A DNA stretch of 64,000 bases. It comes from [Mycobacterium] crassicus. GTDB taxonomy: Bacteria > Actinomycetota > Actinomycetes > Mycobacteriales > Mycobacteriaceae. Numbering within the stretch: position 1 is the stretch's first letter; the number at the start of each line of letters is the position of its first letter. The notes under the pieces are model-generated. The model was not told the origin of the DNA. It ran no database searches and worked only from the letters and a program-made list of their open reading frames with translations. Location of the stretch: assembly GCF_020181615.1 (NCBI RefSeq), contig NZ_CP084029.1:3133693-3197692 (forward strand), given 5' to 3'. The translations under genes were made by a program, and so were the position numbers. Below, in pieces: positions 28,420-36,842 of the stretch.

Positions 28420-29169
28420 TCAGGTGGCGGCGGAGTCCCAGTCGACGAGTGAGTGGTAGATCGACGGCCCCGCGTTGGTCATGATGATCTCCGGGACGAA
28501 GCAGCGCGCCGAGGTGCGCAGCAAGAACAGCACGGCTTCGGCCATATCGGAGGCCGGCAGCATCTGGTCGCGGACCGATGGTCCGGTCCATGCCGTTCCC
28601 GGAGTGTCCACGAAGCCGGGCAGCAGCGCCGTCACGTGTATCCCGTGGCGACTCAGTTCCGCATGCGCGCTGCGACTCAGCGATACCAGCGCTGCCTTGG
28701 TGGCGGCGTAGACCGAGCCGTTCGGTGGGTTTACCAGCGCCACAAGGGAACTGACGTTGATGATGTGCGCTTTGCCACGTTCGGCCGCGGCTCGGCGCAG
28801 CGCCGGAATCGCAGCCTGGATCATCAGATAGGCGCTGCGGAAATTGATGGCGAGCTCCAGGTCGAGCGCCTTGGCCGGTTTGTCGCCGATAGATCCGACC
28901 GAGCCCATGCCGGCATTGTTGACCAGCAGGTCCAGTCCGCCGAATCGGTCCAGGTGCGCCCCGATCGCCACGTCGACGGCGTCATCCTTGGCCAGATTCA
29001 CCGCGACCGTATTGACCTCGGACGCATCGAGCGAGGCCGCCGCGGCGGCGAGCTTGTCGGGGTCGCGGGCGGCAAGTGTGACCGCCCAGCCCTCCCGGAC
29101 CAGCGCCTGCGCGATGGCGAATCCGATGCCCGCAGAACCACCGGTGATCAGGGCACTGCGCTGACCCAT
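28420..29169 (-). CDS. Short-chain dehydrogenase/reductase
   Basis: 249 aa from ATG 29169 (MGQRSALITGGSAGIGFAIA). Classical SDR: TGGSAGIG cofactor loop, NNAG motif (LLVNNAGMGSVG), catalytic Ser in INVSSLV and the YAATK pair. Longer upstream reading covers the promoter region and is rejected. It is divergent from the amidohydrolase gene across a 99-bp AT-rich regulatory region and probably belongs to the same accessory catabolic cluster. Substrate unknown. Confidence 0.85.
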   Translation of the reverse strand: MGQRSALITGGSAGIGFAIAQALVREGWAVTLAARDPDKLAAAAASLDASEVNTVAVNLAKDDAVDVAIGAHLDRFGGLDLLVNNAGMGSVGSIGDKPAKALDLELAINFRSAYLMIQAAIPALRRAAAERGKAHIINVSSLVALVNPPNGSVYAATKAALVSLSRSAHAELSRHGIHVTALLPGFVDTPGTAWTGPSVRDQMLPASDMAEAVLFLLRTSARCFVPEIIMTNAGPSIYHSLVDWDSAAT

Positions 29170-29191
29170 CGTCGTTCCTCCGCCCGAATGC

Positions 29192-29208
29192 TTGACACGT
29201 CTCGTCAA
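29192..29208. promoter_or_regulatory. Inverted repeat in the SDR/amidohydrolase divergent promoter
   Basis: TTGAC-ACGTCTC-GTCAA, 5-bp arms. TTGACA here also fits a -35 element for the rightward operon, with AAAATT 17 nt on. The same TTGAC/GTCAA half-sites form the palindrome at 34559-34570 in this cluster, so both may bind the cluster's TetR. Confidence 0.4.
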
Positions 29209-29268
29209 TAATGCAAAATTATCGACGATTACGCAAAGTAATATGTTCGGCGGCGAAGGGAGTGTCAC

Positions 29269-30501
29269 GTGGGTGCAGGTGATTTCTTGGTCCACGACGT
29301 CCGACTGTTCGACGGCGATGATGTCGCCGATCGGACTTCGGTGCTGGTGCGCGACGGTTCGATCGCCGCGGTCGGCCCGGATCTGCCGGCGGCGGATCTG
29401 TCGGACCAGCAGCGGATCGACGGATCGGGCAAGACCCTGCTACCCGGCCTGATCGACGCTCACACCCATCCGAGGTCGCCGGCGCTGGAACTGGCGATCC
29501 TGTTCGGGGTGACCACCGAACTGGACATGTTCACCGATCCGGAGCGGATCGGTGATCAGCGCGAGCAGGCCCGCACCCGCGACGACGTCGCCGACATCCG
29601 TTCGGCCTCCACCGGGGCGACGGTGCTGGGCGGGCACCCGTCGATGCTGATCGGCCTGTCGTTCCGGGAGCAGTTTCCGGTGGTGTCCACCGCGGCCGAC
29701 GCCGCGGATTTCGTTGAGGCGCGCATCGCCGAGGGCGCCGATTTCATCAAGCTGTTGATCGACGACGGCACCGCGATCGGGCATGCCTCGCCGAGCCTGA
29801 CCCAGGACATGGCCGCCGCCATCGTCGACGAAGCCCACAAGCACGCACTACTGGCGGTGGCCCACGCGACGAGCCGGGACGGCGCCGCCCAGGCGGTGGC
29901 CGCGGGTGTCGACGGGCTGGTGCACATGTTCATCGATCGCCCCGCCGACGACGAGATCATCGAGCAGATCGTGCAATCCGGTGTATTCGTGGTTCCCACC
30001 CTGTGCACGATGGGTTCGATGGCCGGCGATATCACCGGCGAGGCGGTGGCCCACGATCCCCGCACCGAGGGCCTGATTCCCGCCGATTGGCGCAACAATA
30101 TGTGTCAGTGCTGGCAATTCGGCTCACCCAGCAGCCTCGCCAACGCAAGTCAGGCCACCGGACGACTGCACGAGGCCGGAGTTCGGATACTTGCCGGCAC
30201 CGACGCCGCCGACGTGGGCGTGCTGGGTACCGCGCACGGTGCCAGCCTGCATGCCGAGTTGGACCTGCTGGTGGCAGCGGGACTGTCACCGGTCGACGCG
30301 CTGCGGGCCGCCACCTCGGTACCCGCCGACAGCTTCGGCCTCACCGACCGCGGCCGGGTGCGTCAGGGACTGCAGGCCGATCTGGTGCTCATCGACGGTG
30401 ACCCGACCGCATCGATCACCGACTCCTTGTCCATTGCGGCGGTGTGGCGCCGAGGCAGCCTGCTCGACCGCACGGCACTGGCCGCGAAAGTCGGCGCGTG
30501 A
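29269..30501 (+). CDS. Amidohydrolase-superfamily protein
   Basis: 410 aa. Metal-dependent TIM-barrel hydrolase with a binuclear centre: His65 and His67 in DAHTHP, a carboxylatable Lys161 in FIKLLIDDG, His199 (AVAHAT), His219 (LVHMF) and Asp312 (AGTDAAD). It has N- and C-terminal beta-sandwich segments (GKTLLPGLID and DLVLIDGDPTASI). Members hydrolyse amides, lactones or cyclic imides. First gene of the rightward operon in the 28-37 kb cluster. The substrate may be an amide- or ester-linked aromatic, by context only. Confidence 0.85.
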   Translation: MGAGDFLVHDVRLFDGDDVADRTSVLVRDGSIAAVGPDLPAADLSDQQRIDGSGKTLLPGLIDAHTHPRSPALELAILFGVTTELDMFTDPERIGDQREQARTRDDVADIRSASTGATVLGGHPSMLIGLSFREQFPVVSTAADAADFVEARIAEGADFIKLLIDDGTAIGHASPSLTQDMAAAIVDEAHKHALLAVAHATSRDGAAQAVAAGVDGLVHMFIDRPADDEIIEQIVQSGVFVVPTLCTMGSMAGDITGEAVAHDPRTEGLIPADWRNNMCQCWQFGSPSSLANASQATGRLHEAGVRILAGTDAADVGVLGTAHGASLHAELDLLVAAGLSPVDALRAATSVPADSFGLTDRGRVRQGLQADLVLIDGDPTASITDSLSIAAVWRRGSLLDRTALAAKVGA

Positions 30502-30511
30502 GGGTACGAGC

Positions 30512-32119
30512 GTGACATCCACACTCGGCTCGCAGGCCGTCCGCCGGGTCGCCGTACTCGGCGGCGGGCCGGCGGGCCTGTATACGGCGCGCCTGCTCAA
30601 ACTGGCGCGGCCGGGTTGGGAGATCTCACTCTACGAGCAGTTCGATCCCACCGACACCTTCGGCTTCGGGGTCGGGTTGAGCCTGTCGACGCAGCGCAAC
30701 CTGGCGCAGTCCGACCCGGACACGCTCGCTGCGATCGTCGGCGCCGCGCATCGCGGCCACGGCAGCAGGATGTACACCCACCGCGGCATGATCCGCCTCG
30801 ACGGTCAGGAGACCCTGGCCATCGCTCGCTCGACGCTGTTGCAGATCCTCTGCGACCACGCCGAGTCCATCGGGGTCCGCATGCACATCGGAGCGCCCCG
30901 GCACCATCACGACGTCGACGCCGACATCATCGTCGCGGCCGACGGCGGGGGCAGCGCCACCCGCCGGGCACTTGCCGACGAACTGGGCGTGACGATCACC
31001 GAAGGCCGGCAACGTTACCTCTGGTGCGGAACCGATTTCGCCCTGTCCGATGCGTTGTTCGCCCCGGTCGCCACCGAGTTCGGCACATTCACCTGTCATG
31101 CCTACCCGTACGCCGCCGACCGCAGCACCTTCCTGGTGGAGACCGACGAGGCCACCTGGCAGGCAGCGGGACTTGAGACCGCCTCGGCCACCGTCGAAGC
31201 CGACCAGTCCGATCACACCGCCATCGCGTATCTGGAGGCGATCTTCACCGAGCAGCTGGGCGGACACCGACTGCTCGGAAACCGAAGTCGCTGGAACCGA
31301 TTTCGCACCGTGCGCTGCCAGAGCTGGTACACCGGAAATGTGGTGATGGTCGGAGACGCCGCGCATACCGCGCACTACTCGATCGGTTCCGGGACCAAGC
31401 TCGCGATGGAGGACGCGATCGCCCTCTGCGAAGCCTTGACCGCCATGACCTCCGCGGCGCCGGCGGACCTGACCGACGCATTCGCCCGCTATCAGGCCAC
31501 CCGTACGCCGACGGTGAATCGCCTACAACAGCTCGCCGATCGCAGCCAACTGTGGTGGGAGTCCTATCCGCGAAGGCTCGATTTCAGCCCCGAGAAGTTG
31601 GCGATGTCGTTCGTCAGTCGCGCGGGAAACGTCCCGCTCGAGGCTTTCACGAAGACCGCCCCCGACATCGTCGCGCCCGCCCTGACCGAATACGGGGCAG
31701 GTATGCCACCGGACGGCACATCGGTGGTGGACTGGGTTGTCGCCCAGCCGCTTACCCATTCGGGGCGGGTCTTCCCCAGCAGGGTGGTCAACCCGTCGGA
31801 GCTCGCCGGACCGGCCGGCGCCGTCATGACCCTGCACACCGACATCTCCGATACCTGGGGCGCCGATGCGGACCGATTCGTCGCGGACTGCGCCGCGCTA
31901 CTCCACGGCGGCGCCACCGGGGTGCGGCTGACCGGCAGTCCCGAACGCGACGCCATCCTGGCCCGGTTGGACCTGGCCGAGCGGCTGCGCCTGGAGTTGA
32001 CGGCGACCGATGCGCTGATCGTGGTGGACGGACCCCCGGCATTGCTGGCCGATCTGGCCTCGGGGCTGGTCAGCGCCCGGACCGACCTCATCTCGGTTCA
32101 GAGCGGACCCGGCCGATGA
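30512..32119 (+). CDS. FAD-dependent monooxygenase, salicylyl-CoA 5-hydroxylase-like
   Basis: 535 aa from GTG 30512. N-terminal FAD Rossmann loop LGGGPAGLYTARLL (16-29) and flavin-closing motif GDAAHTAHYSIGSGTKLAMEDA (starting at 281), a signature I associate with salicylyl-CoA 5-hydroxylase and 2-aminobenzoyl-CoA monooxygenase. In those enzymes the flavin domain is fused to a full old-yellow-enzyme barrel. Here only about 155 residues follow (380-535), ending in a piece (LDLAERLRLE ... LASGLVSARTDLI) that looks like a reduced barrel remnant. It overlaps the ligase gene by ATGA. Predicted to hydroxylate an aryl-CoA made by that ligase. Confidence 0.75.
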   Translation: MTSTLGSQAVRRVAVLGGGPAGLYTARLLKLARPGWEISLYEQFDPTDTFGFGVGLSLSTQRNLAQSDPDTLAAIVGAAHRGHGSRMYTHRGMIRLDGQETLAIARSTLLQILCDHAESIGVRMHIGAPRHHHDVDADIIVAADGGGSATRRALADELGVTITEGRQRYLWCGTDFALSDALFAPVATEFGTFTCHAYPYAADRSTFLVETDEATWQAAGLETASATVEADQSDHTAIAYLEAIFTEQLGGHRLLGNRSRWNRFRTVRCQSWYTGNVVMVGDAAHTAHYSIGSGTKLAMEDAIALCEALTAMTSAAPADLTDAFARYQATRTPTVNRLQQLADRSQLWWESYPRRLDFSPEKLAMSFVSRAGNVPLEAFTKTAPDIVAPALTEYGAGMPPDGTSVVDWVVAQPLTHSGRVFPSRVVNPSELAGPAGAVMTLHTDISDTWGADADRFVADCAALLHGGATGVRLTGSPERDAILARLDLAERLRLELTATDALIVVDGPPALLADLASGLVSARTDLISVQSGPGR

Positions 32120-33771
32120 GCCAGCAGGACGATCCCCGTCTGGTGCGCTACCCCGCATCGTTGGCCGACGAATACCGCCGGGCCGGGCTCTGGGGATCAC
32201 GCACCATCGCCGAGGAATTCCATCACCGGGCTACCTTGCGGGCGAATCACCCGGCACTCGAATACGGTTGCACCGTATACAGTTACGCTGAGTTGGATAC
32301 CCGCAGCGATCAGTTCGCCGCGGGCGCGCTGGAGCTGGGTCTGCGCCCCGGCGACCCGGTGCTACTGCAGGTGCACAACGGACCCTATCCGGTGATCGCC
32401 TGGTACGGGCTGCTCAAGGCCGGTCTGATCCCGGTCTGCACGCTGTCGCTCCATCGCCGCCACGAGATCAGCGAGATCTCCCGGCGCACCCGGGCCGTCG
32501 CCCACCTGGTGGATGCCACCGGGCCGGCGGGCGGATTCGATCTGGTCGGTTTCGCCCATGAACAGGCGCAGGGGCACCCGACCCTGCGCTATGTCCTCAC
32601 CATCGGGGCACCCGCCGCGGCCGATTCGACACCGGTCGAGCACCTCGGTTCGCACATCCCCGCCGAGGATGCCCGCGCACTGGTCGAACAGGTTCAGGAC
32701 GCTATCGCCGACGACGATCTCGCCGTGTTCCAGCTCTCCGGCGGCACCACCGGGGTGCCGAAGGTGATTCCGCGGCTGCAGGCCGAATACTGGTACAACG
32801 CAACGTCATACGCCGACTGGCTGGGCTGGGATGGCACCGAGCGGGTCGCCTTCGTGGGGCCGTTGATGCACAACGCCGGGATCATCTGCGGCCTGCACGG
32901 GCCGCACGCCGCCGGGGCGACCCTCGTGCTCGGCTCCCCGCACGACCCGATCCCCACCCTGCTGAAGGACACCGGCTCCACCGATATCGTGCTCGGCGGC
33001 GCCGCCTATGACGTCACACTCGATCCCAGTCTCGCCGAGGCGCACGCCCTGCGCCGGGTGGTCCTCAGCGGGAAGAAGGTGCCGGCTCCGCATTTCGCCG
33101 CACTGGAACGCCTCGGAGTCTGGGCGGGACAGCTCTTCGGAATGGGCGAAGGACTGTGCCTGACGACCCGGCGCGATGCACCTCGATCGGTACGCGCCGA
33201 CACCGTCGGCACACCGCTCTCCCCGCTCGACGAGGTCCGGGTATATGAGCCCGGTACTGAGGATCCGGTCCCCGACGGGCAGGCCGGTGAGTTGTGTTGC
33301 CGCGGGCCCTACACACTGCGCGGCTACTACGACGCCGCCGAGCACAATCGGCGCGCGTTCACCTCCGACGGGTTCTACCGCACCGGAGATCTCGTGGTAC
33401 GCCAAGACATCGAGGGCCACCAGTGCTACTCGGTGGAAGGCCGGATCAAGGATCTGATCAACCGCGGCGGTGAGAAGATCAACGCCGAAGAGGTCGAGGC
33501 ACTGCTGATCTCACATCCCGATGTCACCGAAGCCGCGCTGGTCGCCGTACCCGATGCCCGGCTCGGCGAGCGGGCCTGCGCATTTCTGGTCGGCACCCGT
33601 CACCTCACCCTCCCCGAGGTACGGGATCACCTCGACGCCCTGGGCGTCGCCAAATACAAGTGGCCCGAACGGCTGGAGTGGTTGTCGGAGATGCCCAAGG
33701 CCAATGAGGTCGGCAAGATCGACAAGAAGAAACTGCGCGCCCTGGCCACGGCACCCATCGAGGCTTCCTAG
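32116..33771 (+). CDS. Aryl-acid AMP ligase / (2,3-dihydroxybenzoyl)adenylate synthase-like
   Basis: 551 aa. ANL-superfamily adenylating enzyme. The N-terminal YPASLADEYRRAGLWGSRTI is typical of the DhbE/EntE/salicylate-ligase branch. P-loop SGGTTGVPK is at 208-216, the aryl-binding HN pair in PLMHNAG (252-253), FGMGEG at 341-346, YRTGD at 421-425, hinge GRIKDLINRGGEKI at 442-455, and the catalytic lysine in EVGKIDKK (about 534). There is no carrier domain, so the acyl acceptor is probably CoA. Coupled to the upstream monooxygenase (ATGA). Predicted to activate a salicylate-like acid for hydroxylation. Confidence 0.82.
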   Translation: MSQQDDPRLVRYPASLADEYRRAGLWGSRTIAEEFHHRATLRANHPALEYGCTVYSYAELDTRSDQFAAGALELGLRPGDPVLLQVHNGPYPVIAWYGLLKAGLIPVCTLSLHRRHEISEISRRTRAVAHLVDATGPAGGFDLVGFAHEQAQGHPTLRYVLTIGAPAAADSTPVEHLGSHIPAEDARALVEQVQDAIADDDLAVFQLSGGTTGVPKVIPRLQAEYWYNATSYADWLGWDGTERVAFVGPLMHNAGIICGLHGPHAAGATLVLGSPHDPIPTLLKDTGSTDIVLGGAAYDVTLDPSLAEAHALRRVVLSGKKVPAPHFAALERLGVWAGQLFGMGEGLCLTTRRDAPRSVRADTVGTPLSPLDEVRVYEPGTEDPVPDGQAGELCCRGPYTLRGYYDAAEHNRRAFTSDGFYRTGDLVVRQDIEGHQCYSVEGRIKDLINRGGEKINAEEVEALLISHPDVTEAALVAVPDARLGERACAFLVGTRHLTLPEVRDHLDALGVAKYKWPERLEWLSEMPKANEVGKIDKKKLRALATAPIEAS

Positions 33772-33821
33772 CGCCGTCGCGCTGCGCCGCGGGGCCTTAC
33801 TTGCACCGGTAACCTCACCAC

Positions 33822-34538
33822 ATGGCACAAGACAGCGCCGAGGCCGCCAATCAGCGGCGCACCACGGCACGCCGGGAGCTGATCGAAACCCAGATCCATG
33901 AACATGCCGCGCGATTGTTCGCCCAGCGCGGGTTCGCCGGAACAAGCCTGGGCGACATCGCCGAATCCGTGGGCATCACCCGACAGGCGCTCTACTACTA
34001 CGTCAAGAGCAAGGATGAGATCCTCGCCAAACTGGTCGCGGATCTGACCAGTTCGGTGGTGACCCGCACCCGGGAGATTCGTGCCGACACAACGCTCGGG
34101 CACGCCGAAAGACTGCGGCGGATCGCCTATTTGACCGTGATGGACCGCGCCCGTGACCGTACGCGTTTTCAACTGCTCGACCGATCCGCGTCGGCGCTGC
34201 CACCGGAACTGGCCGACGCCTTCCTCGAGGGGCGCCGGCTCGCACTGGCGGAGCTTCGCGGCGTCATCGAGGACGGCATCACCGCGGGCGAGTTCCGGCC
34301 GCTGGACGCCCGGGTCGGGGCTTTGAGCGTGTTGGGCATGTGCAATTGGGTCGCGTGGTGGTACGAGCCCGGACCCGATCACCCCGCGGAGCCCATCGCC
34401 GAGCAGATGTCGGACTGCGCGGTCGCCATGCTCCGATCCGAACCCACGGGAACAGATCCGCTCGCGGCGTTGGCGACGGCGCGAGCCAGCCTTGATCAGC
34501 TCGAACGCCAGCTGCGGATCGACAATCGCCGTGGTTGA
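33822..34538 (+). CDS. TetR-family regulator of the aryl-acid cluster
   Basis: 238 aa. Helix-turn-helix with FAGTSLGDIAESVGITRQAL then YYYVKSKDEIL (about residues 38-68); C-terminal ligand domain of the TetR_C type. It lies 50 nt after the ligase in the same direction and upstream of the second transcription unit of the cluster. Palindromes with TTGAC/GTCAA half-sites at 29192 and 34559 are candidate binding sites. The effector is likely a pathway CoA thioester or acid, by analogy. Confidence 0.87.
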   Translation: MAQDSAEAANQRRTTARRELIETQIHEHAARLFAQRGFAGTSLGDIAESVGITRQALYYYVKSKDEILAKLVADLTSSVVTRTREIRADTTLGHAERLRRIAYLTVMDRARDRTRFQLLDRSASALPPELADAFLEGRRLALAELRGVIEDGITAGEFRPLDARVGALSVLGMCNWVAWWYEPGPDHPAEPIAEQMSDCAVAMLRSEPTGTDPLAALATARASLDQLERQLRIDNRRG

Positions 34539-34558
34539 TTTTTCCATTCCGTCGAAAG

Positions 34559-34570
34559 TTTGACGTCAAA
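34559..34570. promoter_or_regulatory. Perfect palindrome overlapping a -35 element
   Basis: TTTGACGTCAAA, a 12-bp perfect palindrome 57 nt before the VOC gene start. TTGACG inside it is followed after 18 nt by TAGGGT, a workable promoter. The location suits repression by the adjacent TetR. Confidence 0.5.
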
Positions 34571-34626
34571 GATTAATCCCCATTAGGGTGGTGCTCACCC
34601 CCGCAGTCCGCGAAGGAGGCCGGCTG

Positions 34627-35241
34627 ATGACATCCACCACCGGTGACGCCCCACTCGAGCATCGGGTCCGCGGCGTCGACCATGCCGCCTTCCCGACCTT
34701 CGACCCGCGCGCCACCATCACGTTCTACCGTGATGTGCTGGGCTTCCCAGTTGTGCACGCCACCTGCGCGCTGGGATGGGGCGCTGCAGATCACCCCGAC
34801 TTCATCCACTTCTTCTTCGATATCGGCAACGGTGACCGGTTGGCCTTTTTCTACTACTTCGGCGTGACGCCCTACCGGGACGCCGATCTTCCCGAGTTGA
34901 TGTTCCGGGCACGCCATTTGGCCATCCACGTCGACTCAGAAGCCGACCTGCTGGAATACAAGCGGCGTCTGGACGCCAGCCAGTGGCCCTGCGAATTGCA
35001 GGTGCGCCACGAGACCGTCGAGTCGATCTACGTCACCGACCCCAATGGCTACCTGATGGAGATCGCACGTCCGCTGCGGAGCATCACCGCCGAAGACGAC
35101 ATCGACGCAAACCTCAGTGTGGATGCGCTGATGGACATCGCAGCCGGCGAGGAGCCGACCCTGCAGAAGTTCTATGCGCGTAAAGCAGAACTCATCGCCG
35201 AGCGCTATGCCGGCGAGCCGACGCAACCAAGCTTCGCATGA
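34627..35241 (+). CDS. VOC-family dioxygenase/glyoxalase-like protein
   Basis: 204 aa from ATG 34627, preceded by AAGGAGG. Vicinal-oxygen-chelate fold with a plausible metal triad: His19 (VDHAAF), His97 (RARHLAIHV) and Glu145 (GYLMEIARP). The central VTDPNGYLMEI resembles extradiol ring-cleavage dioxygenases and related isomerases. Placed in a cluster with an aryl-acid ligase and an aryl-CoA-type hydroxylase, it may act on the hydroxylated ring or its cleavage product. It overlaps the following 89-aa gene by ATGA. Confidence 0.78.
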   Translation: MTSTTGDAPLEHRVRGVDHAAFPTFDPRATITFYRDVLGFPVVHATCALGWGAADHPDFIHFFFDIGNGDRLAFFYYFGVTPYRDADLPELMFRARHLAIHVDSEADLLEYKRRLDASQWPCELQVRHETVESIYVTDPNGYLMEIARPLRSITAEDDIDANLSVDALMDIAAGEEPTLQKFYARKAELIAERYAGEPTQPSFA

Positions 35242-35507
35242 CCACGCTGTACGTTCTCGACGTCGAGGACTTCCGCCCACTGGCCGATGCCGCACGCACC
35301 GATCCGGCGGTCACCGTCCGGCGCCGCGGCCCGTACTTCGAAGTGAGCTGCCCCGGCACCATCACCATCGACCGCAATGCCACCGGCACACGCAATGCCG
35401 TGTGGTACAGCGCAATCGCCGCTGTCAGTGGGGGCCGAGTCACCCGATGGGACAGCAGCGCACTGGTGATCGAGGCTGAGCAGGACACGGCGGATCATGA
35501 GCGCTGA
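35238..35507 (+). CDS. Orphan 89-aa protein in the aryl-acid cluster
   Basis: No family recognised. It begins MTTLYVLDVEDFRPLADAAR and has a mixed beta pattern (VTVRRRGPYFEVSCPG, TITIDRNATGTRN, VWYSAIAAVSGG). No signal peptide or membrane segment and one cysteine. It is coupled on both sides: ATGA overlap with the VOC gene upstream and an 11-nt overlap with the alpha/beta hydrolase downstream. Coding is supported by these overlaps and by continuous GC3 bias. It could be a subunit or stabilising partner of the VOC protein; this is only inferred from the coupling. Confidence 0.7.
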   Translation: MTTLYVLDVEDFRPLADAARTDPAVTVRRRGPYFEVSCPGTITIDRNATGTRNAVWYSAIAAVSGGRVTRWDSSALVIEAEQDTADHER

Positions 35508-36774
35508 GACCGACAAACCGATCGCCGTAGACCGACTGGGTGCGGGCCGACACGTCGACAGCATCACCGCTCCCCCGCAGGTCGGCCTCACCGTGCACCA
35601 GCTGTCCACGTTCGACGGCGCCACGATTGAGGGTGTGCTGCACCGCCTGCCGGGTAGCGAGACCGTGGTGACCTTGATGCATCCGCGTCAGTCGGTGACT
35701 CACCATCCGATCATTCCGTTGTTGCTGCACGCCGGGGTTTCGGTCTGGACCCAGACGTCGCGGTCGGTGAACAACGACATCGCCTTGGTCCACGAACAGG
35801 CCCTGCTCGACGCCGCCGCCGGGATGTGTTTTCTGCGTGACAACGGATTCACCTCCCTGGTGACGTTCGGGCATTCCGGCGGCGGCACGCTGTACGCGTT
35901 CTACATCGAGCAGGCCGCCCTGGCTCCCGAACGACGTATCGACGTCACTCCGGCGGCGCGGCCGATCGCCCTAGCCGGCGCGGAGCTGCCCCTTCCGGAC
36001 GGCGCGATCTTCCTCGCCCCACATCCGGGGCAGGGCCAGGTGTTGTCGACCTGTATCGACCCCTCGGTCACCGACGAGAACGATCCGATGTCCTGCGACC
36101 CGGATCTGGACATGTACCACCCCGCCAACGGTTTTCGGACGCCTCCCGAACCATCGTGCTTCAGTGCCGAATTCCTGGCTCGCTACCGGGGCGCCCAGCG
36201 CGATCGGATCGCCCGCATCGACGAGCACGCCCGCGAACTGGCCGCAGAGGCGACGCAGGCGCGGGTACGGTTCGCCGCCTCCGGCGACCCCGATGACCGG
36301 CGGCGAAGCCTGGCCCCCCGGATTCTGACGACCTACCGCACCGACGCCGACCCCCGTTACATCGATCTGGCGATCGATCCCAACGACCGCCACTATGGTT
36401 CGCTGTTCGGTCGACGCCCGGATCTGATCAACTACGGGCTGGTCGGCTTCGGACGACTCACCACACCGGACGCCTGGTTGTCCACCTGGTCGGTCAACAC
36501 CACCAACGCGGACTTCGTCCGCTGCGCCGCCGGTGTGCACGTCCCCTCGGTCTTCATCGAGTTCAGCGGTGATTCAGCCGCGTTTCCCAGCGATAGCCAG
36601 CGAATGTACGAGGCCCTTGCGAGCACCGACAAGAGCCGCCACACGGTCCGGGGCCAGCACTTCGGGCAACCGCTGAGCAAAGGCGAACCCACCGGCTACG
36701 CCGCTGCCGCCGACCATATCGCCGAATGGCTCAACGCCCGGGGGTTCACCGCCCGCGGACCGCTTGCGGGCTGA
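35497..36774 (+). CDS. Large alpha/beta-hydrolase
   Basis: 425 aa. The nucleophile elbow GHSGGGTLYAF (serine at about 128) sits in an alpha/beta-hydrolase core that begins SETVVTLMHPRQSVTHHPIIP; the late histidine is probably in TVRGQHFGQPL. A lid-like insertion with DENDPMSCDPDLDMYHP separates core halves. No signal peptide. Last gene of the cluster; it could hydrolyse an ester, a lactone or a ring-cleavage product. Substrate unknown. Confidence 0.75.
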   Translation: MSAETDKPIAVDRLGAGRHVDSITAPPQVGLTVHQLSTFDGATIEGVLHRLPGSETVVTLMHPRQSVTHHPIIPLLLHAGVSVWTQTSRSVNNDIALVHEQALLDAAAGMCFLRDNGFTSLVTFGHSGGGTLYAFYIEQAALAPERRIDVTPAARPIALAGAELPLPDGAIFLAPHPGQGQVLSTCIDPSVTDENDPMSCDPDLDMYHPANGFRTPPEPSCFSAEFLARYRGAQRDRIARIDEHARELAAEATQARVRFAASGDPDDRRRSLAPRILTTYRTDADPRYIDLAIDPNDRHYGSLFGRRPDLINYGLVGFGRLTTPDAWLSTWSVNTTNADFVRCAAGVHVPSVFIEFSGDSAAFPSDSQRMYEALASTDKSRHTVRGQHFGQPLSKGEPTGYAAAADHIAEWLNARGFTARGPLAG

Positions 36775-36842
36775 CTAGTTGTGATGTCCAGGCATGCCGG
36801 CGGTGCCGCCGCTCACCAAGGCGGTCCGGCCGGCCAACTCCG

